A DNA stretch of 55,675 nt from Bacteroidota bacterium (GTDB lineage Bacteria > Bacteroidota > Bacteroidia > Flavobacteriales_F > PHOS-HE28), in the NCBI GenBank assembly GCA_018267055.1, contig JAFDZF010000166.1, positions 1 through 55,675 of the forward strand, read 5' to 3'. Position numbers and translations under genes: made by a program. This document shows, in pieces, positions 39,922 to 49,279 of this stretch (positions within the stretch are counted from its first letter, which is position 1; the number at the start of each line of letters is the position of its first letter). The notes below the pieces were generated by a model. It was not told the origin of the DNA, ran no database searches, and was given only the letters and a program-made list of their open reading frames with translations.

Positions 39922-41082
39922 ATGGACCTCATCCCCTACCTCCTCAAGGCGAACATCGCCTTCAGCATCGGGTTCCTCGCGTGGCTGCTGCTGCTGCTGC
40001 GCCGCGAGCCGCGCTTCGCCGCGAACCGGGCGCTGCTCCTGGCCATCGCCGTGCTCGCCATGATGCTGCCGCTGCTGCCCGCCCTGCCCGCGCCCGCCAC
40101 TGCCATCGTCCTGGAGCCACCAGCGTTCACGGTGACCCAGGGCCCCATCACGCCGGGCATGGAACGCATGGCGTCCATCGTGCTCATCTACTTCGCCGGG
40201 GCCGCGCTCACGGCCCTTTGGTTCCTGGTCCGGCTCGCGCAGGCCTGGTCGCTCGCGCGCCGCGCACCGCAGCATGAAGCCTTCTCGTTCTTCGCCCGCA
40301 TGGTGCTGCCGACCCACCTGTCCGCCGCCGAGCGGGAGGCCGTGCGTGCCCACGAGCAGGTCCACATGCGCCGCGGCCACAGCCTCGACGTGCTGCTGTT
40401 CGAACTGCTGGCCATCGTTTCCTGGCCCAACCTGCTCTGGCGCTGGGCCCTCCGCGAGCTGCGCCTGGTGCATGAGCACGAGGCCGACGCCGTGGCCAGC
40501 CGCGCCCATCCGGACTATGAACACCTGCTGGTGGCCCATGCCCTGGGCGTGCCGGCGGCCTCGCTCACCAACAACTTCCGATCGCACACCCTTAAAACAC
40601 GCATCACCATGTTGCACCGCATGAACACCCCCCGCAGCACCGGCTGGCGGTTCGCGCTGATGGTCCCCGTGGCCGCCATCGCCCTGCTGGCCACCGGCTG
40701 GAAGCCCGCACCGTTCCCGCAGGATGAGCGCGCCGTGACCAACCCCGAGAAAATGCCCGAGTTCCCCGGCGGGGAAGGGGCGATGGCCGAGTACATGAAG
40801 ACCAACCTGAAGTATCCCGGCCCGGCGAAGGTCACAGGACCCAGCACACCGCAAGGCGAGGTCACCATCCAGTTCGTGGGCGAGCAGACGGTGTACGTGG
40901 AGTTCGTCGTGGGCTCCGACGGTCGCGTGCGCAACGTGAAAGCGGCGAAGGAGGCGATCGATCCCTTCGTCACCGAGGCCGTGCGCGTGGTGAAGGCCAT
41001 GCCGATGTGGGCGCCCGGCACCAACAAGGGCAAACCGGTCCCGGTACAGCTGGTCCTCCCGGTGAAATTCGCCCAGGGCTAG
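39922..41082 (+). CDS. M56 (BlaR1-like) membrane metalloprotease with TonB-like C-terminus
   Basis: About 386 residues. Transmembrane segments at ~5-25, 38-58 and 88-110 lead to the zinc site HEQVH (~149-153) with the HEHEAD segment downstream, as in BlaR1/M56 proteases. The C-terminal ~110 residues (PEFPGGEGAMAEYMKTNLKYP, then VYVEFVVGSDGRVRNVKAAK and MPMWAPGTNKGKPVPVQLVLPVKF) are a TonB_C-like domain, common in Bacteroidota. It probably senses an envelope signal and cleaves or triggers cleavage of the adjacent BlaI. There is no penicillin-binding domain. A GTG start at 39916 overlapping the BlaI stop is possible. Confidence 0.93.
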   Translation: MDLIPYLLKANIAFSIGFLAWLLLLLRREPRFAANRALLLAIAVLAMMLPLLPALPAPATAIVLEPPAFTVTQGPITPGMERMASIVLIYFAGAALTALWFLVRLAQAWSLARRAPQHEAFSFFARMVLPTHLSAAEREAVRAHEQVHMRRGHSLDVLLFELLAIVSWPNLLWRWALRELRLVHEHEADAVASRAHPDYEHLLVAHALGVPAASLTNNFRSHTLKTRITMLHRMNTPRSTGWRFALMVPVAAIALLATGWKPAPFPQDERAVTNPEKMPEFPGGEGAMAEYMKTNLKYPGPAKVTGPSTPQGEVTIQFVGEQTVYVEFVVGSDGRVRNVKAAKEAIDPFVTEAVRVVKAMPMWAPGTNKGKPVPVQLVLPVKFAQG

Positions 41083-41098
41083 GCCTGGACGTTCCCGC

Positions 41099-41127
41099 GC
41101 GAAGCCCGCCCCCGTGGCGGGCTTCGC
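41099..41127. terminator. Hairpin after the BlaI-M56 operon
   Basis: GCGAAGCCCGCC (41099-41110) pairs perfectly with GGCGGGCTTCGC (41116-41127). It lies between the M56 gene (+) and a convergent gene (-) and may serve both. There is no T tract. Confidence 0.6.
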
Positions 41128-41132
41128 CGCTA

Positions 41133-41675
41133 TCAGCGGGGGCGTTCTTCCCTGAGCCGCAGCAGGGTGAAGCAGTATGTCACGTTCAGCACGTGCGTGT
41201 TCAGCCGGTCGAAAGCCTCGCCCGCCAGCCGGACGTTGTAGCCATAGGTCACCTTGAACGTGGCGAGGCCGATGCCGAGCTCGGGCCGCAGCACCGCGGC
41301 GTTCCCCGCCCCATCGGTGTACCAGATGGCCTGGAGCCCCATCGCGGCACCTCCAGCGACCCACAGGCCGGCCTTCACCCCGGTGAGCGGCCGATCGGTC
41401 CCGCTCAGCTCCGCCGCCACGAAGTAGTCGAACGAGTACGGGTGATGCACCGTTCCGTGGATGTTGCGCGCAAGGCCGATCTCCGCTGCCGCATGCCGCC
41501 CCTGCACATAGCCCGCGAGCAATCCGATGCCGTCATGGCGCGTGGCGTACGGCATGCGGTACGTGCTGTCCACCTGCTGCGCCCGCACGGCCGCCTGGGC
41601 CAGGACGAGCACCCCGAGGACGATCGCAGCGCGCAGGCGGAAGGGGAACGGCGTTCGCGGTGGCATCATACGCAT
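41133..41675 (-). CDS. Hypothetical secreted or outer-membrane protein
   Basis: 180 residues. Signal peptide FRLRAAIVLGVLVLAQAAVRAQ. The mature part alternates strands with aromatic ends (GIGLLAGYVQGRHAAAEIGLARNI, YFVAAELSG, GVKAGLWVAGG, VLRPELGIGLATFKVTYGYNVRL, HVLNVTYCFTLL), compatible with a small eight-strand beta-barrel. I do not recognise a named family. ATG 41666 (Met4) is the other possible start. Confidence 0.75.
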   Translation of the reverse strand: MRMMPPRTPFPFRLRAAIVLGVLVLAQAAVRAQQVDSTYRMPYATRHDGIGLLAGYVQGRHAAAEIGLARNIHGTVHHPYSFDYFVAAELSGTDRPLTGVKAGLWVAGGAAMGLQAIWYTDGAGNAAVLRPELGIGLATFKVTYGYNVRLAGEAFDRLNTHVLNVTYCFTLLRLREERPR

Positions 41676-41725
41676 CGCGAAGATGGCCAGGAGCGTCCGG
41701 CGCCAGCCGTCTTGCCCGGGAAGCC

Positions 41726-43015
41726 TTACAGCCCCAGCAGCACCTGCCCGGGATCCTTCCCGCCGAAGACCAGCTTGGTGGGGTCCTCGATCATCTCCTT
41801 CACCTTGTAGAGGAAGCTCACGCTCTCCTTGCCGTCGATGATGCGGTGGTCGTAGCTGAGGGCCACGTACATCACCGGGCGGATGACCACCTGGCCGTTG
41901 ACCGCCACCGGGCGATCCACGATGTTGTGCATGCCCAGGATGGCGCTCTGCGGCGGGTTGATGATGGGCGTGCTGAGCATGCTGCCGAACACGCCGCCGT
42001 TGGTGATGGTGAAGGTGCCGCCGCTCATCTCGGCGAGGCTGAGCTTGCCGTCGCGCGCCTTGATCGCCAGGTCCTTGATGGCGCCCTCGATCTCGGCCAG
42101 GCTCATCCGCTCGGCATTGCGCACCACGGGCACCATGAGGCCCTTGGGCGAGCTCACGGCGATGCCGATGTCGGCATAGTCGTGCGTCACGATCTCCTCG
42201 CCGTCGATCTGCGCGTTCACCGTGGGGAAGAGGTGCAGCGCCTCGGTGACGGCCTTGGTGAAGAAGGACATGAAGCCGAGGCTCACGCCTTTCTGTTCCT
42301 TGAAGACGTCCTTGTACTTGTTGCGCAGGGCCATCACCGCGCTCATGTCCACCTCGTTGAAGGTGGTGAGCATGGCAGTGGTGTTCTTCACGCTCACCAG
42401 GCGCTCGGCCACCTTCTTGCGGAGGGTGGTCATCTTGGTGCGCTGATCGTCGCGCGAGCCGCCCCAGCCGTTCATCAGGCTGCCGCCCGCGTCCACGCCG
42501 CCGGCGATGTAGGCCTGCACGTCGCTCTTCATCACGCGGCCATTGGGACCGCTGCCCTTCACGCTTTCCGCGGCGATGCCCTTGTCGGAGAGCATGTTCT
42601 TCGCCACGGGCGAAGCCTGCTTGGAGGAGGCGGCAGCAGGCACGGGAGCAGCGGCGGTCTTGCCTCCTGCCTCCTGCGCCTGTTCTTTTTTCTCGGGGGC
42701 CTTTTCCGCCTTGGGCGCGGCCGCCTTCTCCTCCTTCGCGGGAGCGGCCTTGCCGTTGCCATTGGCCGGGGCCTTCACGCTGTTGTCGATCTGCGCCACC
42801 ACGTCGCCCACGCTCACCGTGGCATCGGCGGCGGTCTTGATGGCGATCTTCCCGCCATCCTCGGCGGTGAGCTCCAGCGTGGCCTTGTCGCTGTCGATCT
42901 CGGCGATCACCTGGTCCTTGGCCACCACGTCACCGTCCTTCACGAGCCATTGCGCGATGCGGACTTCGCTGATGCTCTCGCCGGGGCTCGGTACTTTGAT
43001 GTCGATCAGGGCCAT
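41726..43015 (-). CDS. sucB: 2-oxoglutarate dehydrogenase E2, dihydrolipoyllysine succinyltransferase
   Basis: 429 residues: lipoyl domain ([23 protein letters not shown], lipoylated Lys in [10 protein letters not shown]), an Ala/Pro/Lys-rich linker with one peripheral subunit-binding domain ([32 protein letters not shown]), and the catalytic domain ending [20 protein letters not shown] (His and Asp of the acyltransferase). It moves the succinyl group to CoA in the TCA cycle. It lies 88 bp after sucA on the same strand with no promoter-like box between them, so they probably form an operon. E3 (lpd) is not in the window. Confidence 0.97.
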   Translation of the reverse strand: MALIDIKVPSPGESISEVRIAQWLVKDGDVVAKDQVIAEIDSDKATLELTAEDGGKIAIKTAADATVSVGDVVAQIDNSVKAPANGNGKAAPAKEEKAAAPKAEKAPEKKEQAQEAGGKTAAAPVPAAASSKQASPVAKNMLSDKGIAAESVKGSGPNGRVMKSDVQAYIAGGVDAGGSLMNGWGGSRDDQRTKMTTLRKKVAERLVSVKNTTAMLTTFNEVDMSAVMALRNKYKDVFKEQKGVSLGFMSFFTKAVTEALHLFPTVNAQIDGEEIVTHDYADIGIAVSSPKGLMVPVVRNAERMSLAEIEGAIKDLAIKARDGKLSLAEMSGGTFTITNGGVFGSMLSTPIINPPQSAILGMHNIVDRPVAVNGQVVIRPVMYVALSYDHRIIDGKESVSFLYKVKEMIEDPTKLVFGGKDPGQVLLGL

Positions 43016-43103
43016 GGGGAAGGGTGAGGACTGAGGGGTGAGGGATGGGGTGTGGAGCGCGTTCCGGCGGGCCTGCTTGCGGCAGGCGGGCCCGGCGCAA
43101 TGG

Positions 43104-45866
43104 TCATGCGCGGGCGGCCGCGGGTTTCATGTGCTTGGCGAAGGCCTGTTCGATGATGGCCTTCTGCTGGGCGGCGCTGCGGATGCCGCTGCCGGTGGCG
43201 GGGGCGCCGCTGGCGGGGCGGGAGATCAGCTGCAGCTCCACCTCGGGGAAGTGCAGGCGCATGTACTGCCAGGCCCCCATGTTGGCGGGCTCCTCCTGCA
43301 CCCAGAGGTGGCGGTCGGCCTTCTTGTACTTGGCCAGCACGGCGCGGAGCTGCGCTTCCGGCAGCGGATGGAGCTGCTCGACGCGCACCAGGGCCACGTC
43401 GGCGGCTTCCAGTTCCTCCTTCTTCTCCAGCAGCTCGTAGTAGATCTTGCCCTGGCAGAAGATCACCGTGCCGGTCTTCTTCGGGTCGGCGGCGGCATCG
43501 TCGATCACCTCCTGGAAGCGGCCGTTGGCCAGCTCCTCCAGGGTGCTGACGCACTTCGGGTGGCGCAGCAGGCTCTTCGGGGTGAAGACCACCAGCGGCT
43601 TGCGGAAGTCGAAGGCGAGCTGGCGGCGCACCACGTGGAAGAAGTTGGCCGGCGTGGTGCAGTTCACCACGATCATGTTCGCGTCGGCGCACTGCTGCAG
43701 GAAGCGCTCCATGCGCGCGCTGCTGTGCTCTGCGCCCTGGCCCTCATAGCCGTGGGGCAGCAGCAGCACCAGGCCGTTCTGCGTGTCCCACTTCTCCTCG
43801 GCGGCGCTGAGGAACTGGTCGATGATGATCTGCGCGCCGTTGACGAAGTCGCCGAACTGCGCCTCCCAGATGGTGAGGGCGTTGGGCGTCGTCAGCGCGT
43901 AGCCGTACTCGAAGCCCATCACGGCGTACTCGCTCAGCAGCGAGTTGTAGATCTGGAACAGGGCCTGCTTGTCCTGCAGGTGCTTGAGGTGGATGTACTC
44001 CTCCTCGCTGTCCTCCATCTTCACCACGGCGTGGCGGTGGCTGAAGGTGCCGCGCTCCACGTCCTGGCCGGTGAAGCGCACCGGATGCCCCTCGCAGAGC
44101 AGCGTGCCGTAGGCCAGCAGCTCGCCCATGCTCCAGTCCAGCCGGTCCTCGGCGATCATCTTGCCGCGTTCCTGGAGGATGCGCTCGAGCTTGTTGAAGA
44201 ACTTCTTGCCGGGGGGGATCGCCGCCAGCTTGTTGCCGATGGCGATGAGGAGCTGCTTGTCCACACCGGTGGCGGGCGAGCGCTCGAAGGCCGCCTCGCT
44301 GGCGCGCCCAAGGCCCTTCCAGCGATCGGCGAGGAAGGAGGTGATCTTGGACTTCTTGATCTCCTTGGCCTCGTTGAGGCGCTCCTGCAGCATGTCCTGG
44401 AACTGCTGCTCCATCTCCTTGGCGAGCTCGGCCTCGATGGCGCCGCTCTTCTGCAACTGCTCGCTGTAGATGGCCCGCGGGTCGGGGTGCGCAGCGATGG
44501 CCTTGTAGAGGATGGGCTGCGTGAACTTGGGCTCATCGCCCTCGTTGTGCCCGTGGCGACGGTAGCCGAGCAGATCCACGAAGACGTCGCTCTTGAACTT
44601 CTGGCGGAAGTCGAGCGCCAGCTTCATCACGTAGCACACCGCCTCCGCGTCGTCGTCGTTCACGTGGAAGACGGGGCAGAGGGTGACCTTGCTCACGTCG
44701 GTGCAGTACACGCTGCTGCGGCCGTCGGTGTAGTTGGTGGTGAAGCCCACCTGGTTGTTCACCACGATGTGCAGGGTGCCGCCGGTGCTGTAGGCCTTCA
44801 GCTGGGCCATCTGCACCACCTCGTACACCACGCCCTGGCCGCTGATGGCCGCGTCGCCGTGGATGAGGATGGGGCAGAGCTTGCTGCTGTCGAAGCCGTG
44901 GTCGTTCTCGATGATGGCGCGGGAGATGCCTTCCACCACGGGGTCCACGGTCTCCAGGTGCGAGGGGTTGGGGCTCAGCGTCAGCTTCACCTCACGGCCG
45001 TTGTTCGTGGTCACACGGCTGTTGTAGCCCATGTGGTACTTCACATCGCCCTCCATCAGGGCGTCCTCGTAGTCGCGGCCCTCGAATTCGGCGAAGATCT
45101 TGTCGTAGGTCTTGTTGAAGGTGTTGGCCAGCACGTTCAGGCGGCCGCGGTGGGCCATGCCGATGACGACGTCCTTGATGCCGTGGGTGTCGGCACCGTG
45201 CTCGATCACCGTGTCCAGCGCGGGGATGAGGGTCTCACCGCCCTCCAGGCTGAAGCGCTTCTGGCCGATGAACTTCTTGCCGAGGAACTTCTCGAACACC
45301 ACGGCCTGGTTCAGCTTGAAGAGGATCTCCTTCTTCTCCTCGATGGTGAAGTCGGGGATGTTGCGGACGCCCTCCATGCGCTCCTGCAGCCAGCGCACCT
45401 TCTCCGGGTCGCGGATGTAGCGGTACTCCACGCCGATGCTGTGGCAGTAGGTGCGCTTGAGGTGGGCGATGATGTCGCCCAGCTTGGCGGGGCCGATGCC
45501 GATCTCGTTGCCGGCCTCGAACACCGTGTCCAGGTCGGCATCGGTAAGCCCGAAGTTGGCATGGGCCAGGTCGGGGGTGTAGGTGCGGCGATCACGCACC
45601 GGGTTGGTGCGGGTGAAGAGGTGGCCGCGGCTCCGGTAGTCGTTGATGAGGTCCAGGACCTTGAACTCCTTCCGGGTCTTCTCCACGTCACCGCTCGCGG
45701 CCCCTTCCTGTCCCGGCAGGACGGGATAGCGGGTACGGGCGAGGTCGAACCCCTCGAAAAAGCGGGCCCAAGCGGGGTCGACCGAGGCGGGGTCTTGCTG
45801 GTATTGCTGATAGAGGGCGTCGAGGGCCGCAGGGTCTGCGTTGCTCAAGTAGGCGTTCTTGTCCAT
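43104..45866 (-). CDS. sucA: 2-oxoglutarate dehydrogenase E1
   Basis: 920 residues. Starts [41 protein letters not shown], as in the family. Core signatures are [35 protein letters not shown] (thiamine diphosphate region) and [18 protein letters not shown]; the C-terminal half has [24 protein letters not shown]. It decarboxylates 2-oxoglutarate in the TCA cycle. I place the start at ATG 45866; the frame is open to 45902. A perfect -7 box TAACTTCG lies 25 nt upstream. Confidence 0.97.
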   Translation of the reverse strand: MDKNAYLSNADPAALDALYQQYQQDPASVDPAWARFFEGFDLARTRYPVLPGQEGAASGDVEKTRKEFKVLDLINDYRSRGHLFTRTNPVRDRRTYTPDLAHANFGLTDADLDTVFEAGNEIGIGPAKLGDIIAHLKRTYCHSIGVEYRYIRDPEKVRWLQERMEGVRNIPDFTIEEKKEILFKLNQAVVFEKFLGKKFIGQKRFSLEGGETLIPALDTVIEHGADTHGIKDVVIGMAHRGRLNVLANTFNKTYDKIFAEFEGRDYEDALMEGDVKYHMGYNSRVTTNNGREVKLTLSPNPSHLETVDPVVEGISRAIIENDHGFDSSKLCPILIHGDAAISGQGVVYEVVQMAQLKAYSTGGTLHIVVNNQVGFTTNYTDGRSSVYCTDVSKVTLCPVFHVNDDDAEAVCYVMKLALDFRQKFKSDVFVDLLGYRRHGHNEGDEPKFTQPILYKAIAAHPDPRAIYSEQLQKSGAIEAELAKEMEQQFQDMLQERLNEAKEIKKSKITSFLADRWKGLGRASEAAFERSPATGVDKQLLIAIGNKLAAIPPGKKFFNKLERILQERGKMIAEDRLDWSMGELLAYGTLLCEGHPVRFTGQDVERGTFSHRHAVVKMEDSEEEYIHLKHLQDKQALFQIYNSLLSEYAVMGFEYGYALTTPNALTIWEAQFGDFVNGAQIIIDQFLSAAEEKWDTQNGLVLLLPHGYEGQGAEHSSARMERFLQQCADANMIVVNCTTPANFFHVVRRQLAFDFRKPLVVFTPKSLLRHPKCVSTLEELANGRFQEVIDDAAADPKKTGTVIFCQGKIYYELLEKKEELEAADVALVRVEQLHPLPEAQLRAVLAKYKKADRHLWVQEEPANMGAWQYMRLHFPEVELQLISRPASGAPATGSGIRSAAQQKAIIEQAFAKHMKPAAARA

Positions 45867-45890
45867 GATCGGACGTAGGGGACCGGGCTG

Positions 45891-45898
45891 CGAAGTTA
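45891..45898 (-). promoter_or_regulatory. -7 box of the sucAB operon
   Basis: TAACTTCG on the minus strand matches TAnnTTCG, 25 nt before the sucA ATG. Confidence 0.45.
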
Positions 45899-46001
45899 CC
45901 ATCCGGAACGGGGCGGTTTACGCTGGCCCCCACCGACTTGTTCCCAAGGCCGTCGGCCGGCCGGGATGGGGGCCGGCAAAAGCCGCCGTGCAAGGCTGCC
46001 A

Positions 46002-46026
46002 CGGGGCGGGGGCTACCCCCGCCCCG
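46002..46026 (-). terminator. GC hairpin carrying the stop codon in its loop
   Basis: An 11-bp perfect stem (46002-46012 with 46016-46026; GGGGCGGGGG/CCCCCGCCCC plus one C-G) encloses CTA, the TAG of the minus-strand gene. It could stop transcription or stall ribosomes at termination. There is no T tract. Confidence 0.45.
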
Positions 46027-46375
46027 CGTAGCGCTCCCGGGCCAGCACCTTCTGGAGGCAGCGCACCACCACCCGCCCGGCCAGCTCGGGGAGCCCGCCC
46101 AGGTCCACCGCCCGCCGGAACGCCCCCTCGGTGAGGTCCACCCGGTTGAGCACCAGGCCGAACGCATGGGCGCCCCTCGCCTGGCGCTCCTCCAGCACCC
46201 CCAGCACAGCCGCCCGGAGCGCCTCGAAGGCCCCCTCCCCCACCTCCGGCAGGGGCAGGTCCTCGGCGTTCAGGTCCTTGCGGAGCTGGAGCACGGTGGC
46301 CTGCAGGATGAGCGTCTCGTCCAGGCGCTTCCGGAGGCCGCCGTCCCCCGTTCTTGACAGGTGCCCGTTGGTCAT
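46013..46375 (-). CDS. Small hypothetical protein
   Basis: 120 residues, mostly helical: RKRLDETLILQATVLQLRKDLNAEDL, FEALRAAVLGVLEERQARG, ELAGRVVVRCLQKVLARERYAGRG. No known domain recognised. I start at ATG 46375 (MTNGHLSRTG); the frame is open to 46414. A -7-like GACCTTCG ends at 46393, 18 nt upstream. Divergent from the secreted protein gene at 46466. Confidence 0.65.
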   Translation of the reverse strand: MTNGHLSRTGDGGLRKRLDETLILQATVLQLRKDLNAEDLPLPEVGEGAFEALRAAVLGVLEERQARGAHAFGLVLNRVDLTEGAFRRAVDLGGLPELAGRVVVRCLQKVLARERYAGRG

Positions 46376-46414
46376 GCGAACGTTCCTGCGGCGAAGGTCG
46401 TTCCAACGTGGCAC

Positions 46415-46422
46415 TACTTTCG
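46415..46422 (+). promoter_or_regulatory. -7 box of the secreted-protein gene
   Basis: TACTTTCG, ~44 nt before ATG 46466. Confidence 0.35.
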
Positions 46423-46465
46423 CTCACCCCTGCACATCCAGCTGAAAAACCGATCCATCCGACCG

Positions 46466-47338
46466 ATGCGCCTGCTCACGCTTCCCTCCGTCCTTGCCCT
46501 GACCCTCAGCGCCGTGGCCCAGTACGGCACCGTCTCCGTCCCGGCCATTACCGCAGCCAAGGGCTCCACCACGCTGGTGGTGCTGGACGCCGGCGACTCG
46601 CCCTACAACCGCGAGATCATGAACGCGGTACGGGCGAACTGGAAGTTCACCAAGTCGTTCGACTTCATCAGCGTGAACGACCTGGCCACGGGCCCCATCG
46701 CGCCGGAGAAGACCTACCTGATCAAGATCCGCAAGAGCGACACCGAGAAGCACGATGCCTACTTCCTGGCCCTGGTGCAAGGTTGGAAGCAGAAGAAGGG
46801 CGAGACGATGAAGGTGGAGAACAATGCGATGGTGGACTTCCCGCCGGCCCAGGAGCTGGCCTCCATCCTGGTGGACCCCACCGTGCTGGGCGGAACCGGC
46901 AGCGCCCTGCTGAACATCTATGTGAAGAACATCCAGGACTACCTGAAGCAGGTGGAGACCGGCAAGATCAAGGACAAGGCCACCGCCGACCGGCTCTACA
47001 GCGGCCGCAACCGCTTCGTGAAGGAGATGGACCTGTGGATCGCGAAGGAGCAGCTGGACAAGAGCCTGCCCAGCGCGGCGAAGATCAAGGAGACCTATAC
47101 CAAGCCCGTGCAGGTGATGGACATGGCGCAGCTGATGGCCGCCGCCGCCAAGGGCGACGCGGGCATCGCCATCGCCGACGTGGTGATGACCGGCGACTAC
47201 AAGACCAAGTGGTGCTTCCGCCGCGTGTTCAACGCCAACACCGGCGAGCTGATGTACATGCGTGACGAGGCCGCGCTCTTCGACAAGAAGCTGGGCTTCA
47301 TCAGCGAGGACTTCCGCATCCTGGAGCAGTCGCGCTGA
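46466..47338 (+). CDS. Hypothetical secreted (periplasmic) protein
   Basis: 290 residues with a signal peptide (MRLLTLPSVLALTLSAVAQ). The mature protein has an alpha/beta pattern: TTLVVLDAGDSPYNREIMNAVRANWKFTKSFDFI, then a repeat-free helical part (NIYVKNIQDYLKQVETGKIKDKATADRLY) and KWCFRRVFNANTGELMYMRDEA. Related proteins occur widely in Flavobacteriales genomes without a known role. I choose ATG 46466; the frame is open to 46361, which would not leave a signal peptide at the N-terminus. A strong intrinsic-type hairpin follows. Confidence 0.75.
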   Translation: MRLLTLPSVLALTLSAVAQYGTVSVPAITAAKGSTTLVVLDAGDSPYNREIMNAVRANWKFTKSFDFISVNDLATGPIAPEKTYLIKIRKSDTEKHDAYFLALVQGWKQKKGETMKVENNAMVDFPPAQELASILVDPTVLGGTGSALLNIYVKNIQDYLKQVETGKIKDKATADRLYSGRNRFVKEMDLWIAKEQLDKSLPSAAKIKETYTKPVQVMDMAQLMAAAAKGDAGIAIADVVMTGDYKTKWCFRRVFNANTGELMYMRDEAALFDKKLGFISEDFRILEQSR

Positions 47339-47352
47339 GCACCGCACCACCC

Positions 47353-47382
47353 GCGAAAAGCCCGCTTGTGCGGGCTTTTCGC
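47353..47382 (+). terminator. Strong hairpin terminator
   Basis: GCGAAAAGCCCGC (47353-47365), a TTGT loop, and GCGGGCTTTTCGC (47370-47382) pair over 13 bp. It starts 14 bp after the secreted-protein stop. Confidence 0.75.
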
Positions 47383-47438
47383 GTTAATGGATCGTCAATG
47401 CCGCGAACGCGCCGCCGGCGGCGGCGTTCCTTTCGGCC

Positions 47439-48341
47439 ATGGCGACAGTGCTCATCACCGGCGGCAGCGGCCTGATCGGTCGTGCCTTGACACAGGCCTT
47501 GGTGGCCGAGGGTCACACGGTGCGCTGGCTGGGGCGCGGGCACGGCCGGCGGATGGACGTACCGGTCTTCACCTGGGACGTCCCGCGGGGCACGGTGGAC
47601 CCGCGCGCGCTCGACGGCGTGGAGCACATCGTGCACCTCAGCGGGGCCGGCATCGCCGACCGGCGCTGGACGGCCGCACGCAAGCGGGAACTGCACGCCA
47701 GCCGCGTGGATGCCGCAGACCTGCTGCGGCAGGCCGTCATGGCAGGCGGAACGGACATCCGCACGTTCGTGAGCGCCGCGGGCATCGGCTATTACGGTGC
47801 GGTGACCACCGACCATGTCTTCACGGAAGAGGATCGGCCGGGCACGGACTTCATCGCGCAGCTTTCCGCCGCCTGGGAGCAGGCCGCGGACGCCTGGACG
47901 CCCCTGTGCCGCGTGGTGAAGCTGCGGACCGCGATGGTGCTCTCCGGCGAGGGCGGCGCCCTGCCCCGGTTGGCGGCTCCCGTGCGCTGGGGAGCGGGTG
48001 CGGCGCTCGGCAGCGGGAAGCAGTGGGTGCCATGGGTGCACCGCGACGACCTGGTCCAGGCCTATGTGCGGGCGATCACGGATGAGGCCCTGCATGGGGC
48101 CTACAATGTGGCCGCTCCGGGGACGACCGACAACCGCACCCTGATGCGGACCATCGCGCAGGTGCTGCATCGGCCGTTCTTCCTGCCTGCGGTACCGGGG
48201 ATGCTGCTGCGGGCCGCCCTGGGCGAGCTGAGCGATGTGCTGCTCCACGGATCGCGCGTCTCGGCGCAGCGGCTCCTGGACACCGGCTTCCGCTTCCGGC
48301 ATCCGGAGCTGCGGCCCGCGCTGGCCGGTCTGCTTCAGTGA
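47439..48341 (+). CDS. TIGR01777-family NAD(P)-dependent epimerase
   Basis: 300 residues. Rossmann start MATVLITGGSGLIGRALTQAL (GGSGLIG), HLSGAGIADRRWTAARKRELHASRV, and SAAGIGYYG are characteristic of the TIGR01777 (YfcH/SULA) group; the C-terminal DUF1731 part (FFLPAVPGMLLRAALGELSDVLLHGSRV) is complete. The in vivo substrate is not known. It overlaps the convergent polyprenyl synthetase gene by 7 nt. Confidence 0.93.
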   Translation: MATVLITGGSGLIGRALTQALVAEGHTVRWLGRGHGRRMDVPVFTWDVPRGTVDPRALDGVEHIVHLSGAGIADRRWTAARKRELHASRVDAADLLRQAVMAGGTDIRTFVSAAGIGYYGAVTTDHVFTEEDRPGTDFIAQLSAAWEQAADAWTPLCRVVKLRTAMVLSGEGGALPRLAAPVRWGAGAALGSGKQWVPWVHRDDLVQAYVRAITDEALHGAYNVAAPGTTDNRTLMRTIAQVLHRPFFLPAVPGMLLRAALGELSDVLLHGSRVSAQRLLDTGFRFRHPELRPALAGLLQ

Positions 48342-49279
48342 ACGCGGCCCGTCAGCTGCGCGTGCAGGGCACGCAAGGCCGCCTTGCGCGCTTCCGGTAC
48401 GGCGATGGCGTCCAGGGCCTCAGCGGCCTCCCGCTCGTGGCGCGCCACTTCGGCCTCGGCCTCCCGGCGCACGCCGAGCGCCTCCAGGACCTCCAGCATC
48501 CGCTGCACATCGCGCTGGCCCGCGGGCTTGGCGAGCTCCGCGCGCAGGACGTCCGAGCCCTCCTCCGCAGCGCGTTCCAGCCCGCGGATCAGCAGGAAGG
48601 TCTTCTTGCCCGCACGCAGGTCGCCCCCGCGCTGCTTGCCCACCTGGCCGGGGTCGCCGAAGGCGTCCAGCAGATCGTCCCGCAGCTGGAAGGCCAGGCC
48701 CAAGTGCTCACCGAACGCGCCGATGCGCCTGCGCTGGTCCTCATCGGCCCCGGCGATGCAGGCGCCCACCTGGAGCGCACAGGACAGCAGCACCGCGGTC
48801 TTGAGGCGGATCATCTCCCGGTAGTCGGCCAGCGGCACGTCGGCGCGCTGCTCGAAGGCCATGTCCAGCTCCTGCCCTTCGCACACCTCCAGCGCGTGGC
48901 GGTTGAAGATGGCCAGCACGTCGGGGCGGATGCCCATGGCCTGGTAGGCCTTCACGAAGAGGGCATCGCCGCTGAGGATGGCCATGTCCACATCCCACTT
49001 CACGTGCACCGTGGGCCGGCCGCGCCGCAGGGGCGAGCCGTCCATGATGTCGTCGTGCATCAGGGTGAAGTTGTGGAAGAGCTCGATGGCGAGCGCCTGG
49101 TCGAGGGCGTCCTCGGCCCGTCCGCCGAACAGCTCGCAGGCCATGAGCACCAGGGAGGGGCGCACGCGCTTGGCGGGCAGGCCCAGCAGGTAGGCCATCG
49201 GGGTGTAGAGGCCGCCGGGCGGCAGGGCGGCGGTCCACCGCGCGAGGTGCGCGTCGAAGAGGGCGCGGTAGCGGTCCAT
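48335..49279 (-). CDS. Polyprenyl (isoprenyl diphosphate) synthetase
   Basis: 314 residues from ATG 49279. The first Asp-rich motif is LMHDDIMDGSPLRRGRPTVH and the second is LAFQLRDDLLDAFGD, the two Mg-diphosphate sites. It condenses isopentenyl diphosphate with an allylic substrate; the residues before the first motif (ALAIELFHNFTLM) suggest a short- or medium-chain product (FPP or GGPP), but chain length is not certain. The start overlaps the rfbA stop as GTGATG (GTG 49282 is an alternative), so the genes are coupled. Confidence 0.93.
   Translation of the reverse strand: MDRYRALFDAHLARWTAALPPGGLYTPMAYLLGLPAKRVRPSLVLMACELFGGRAEDALDQALAIELFHNFTLMHDDIMDGSPLRRGRPTVHVKWDVDMAILSGDALFVKAYQAMGIRPDVLAIFNRHALEVCEGQELDMAFEQRADVPLADYREMIRLKTAVLLSCALQVGACIAGADEDQRRRIGAFGEHLGLAFQLRDDLLDAFGDPGQVGKQRGGDLRAGKKTFLLIRGLERAAEEGSDVLRAELAKPAGQRDVQRMLEVLEALGVRREAEAEVARHEREAAEALDAIAVPEARKAALRALHAQLTGRVH

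Noticed and set aside
43038-45878. A 946-codon plus-strand frame opposite sucA
   Set aside because: It is exactly antisense to a clear E1 gene and has biased Leu/Val/Ala/His composition without any fold.
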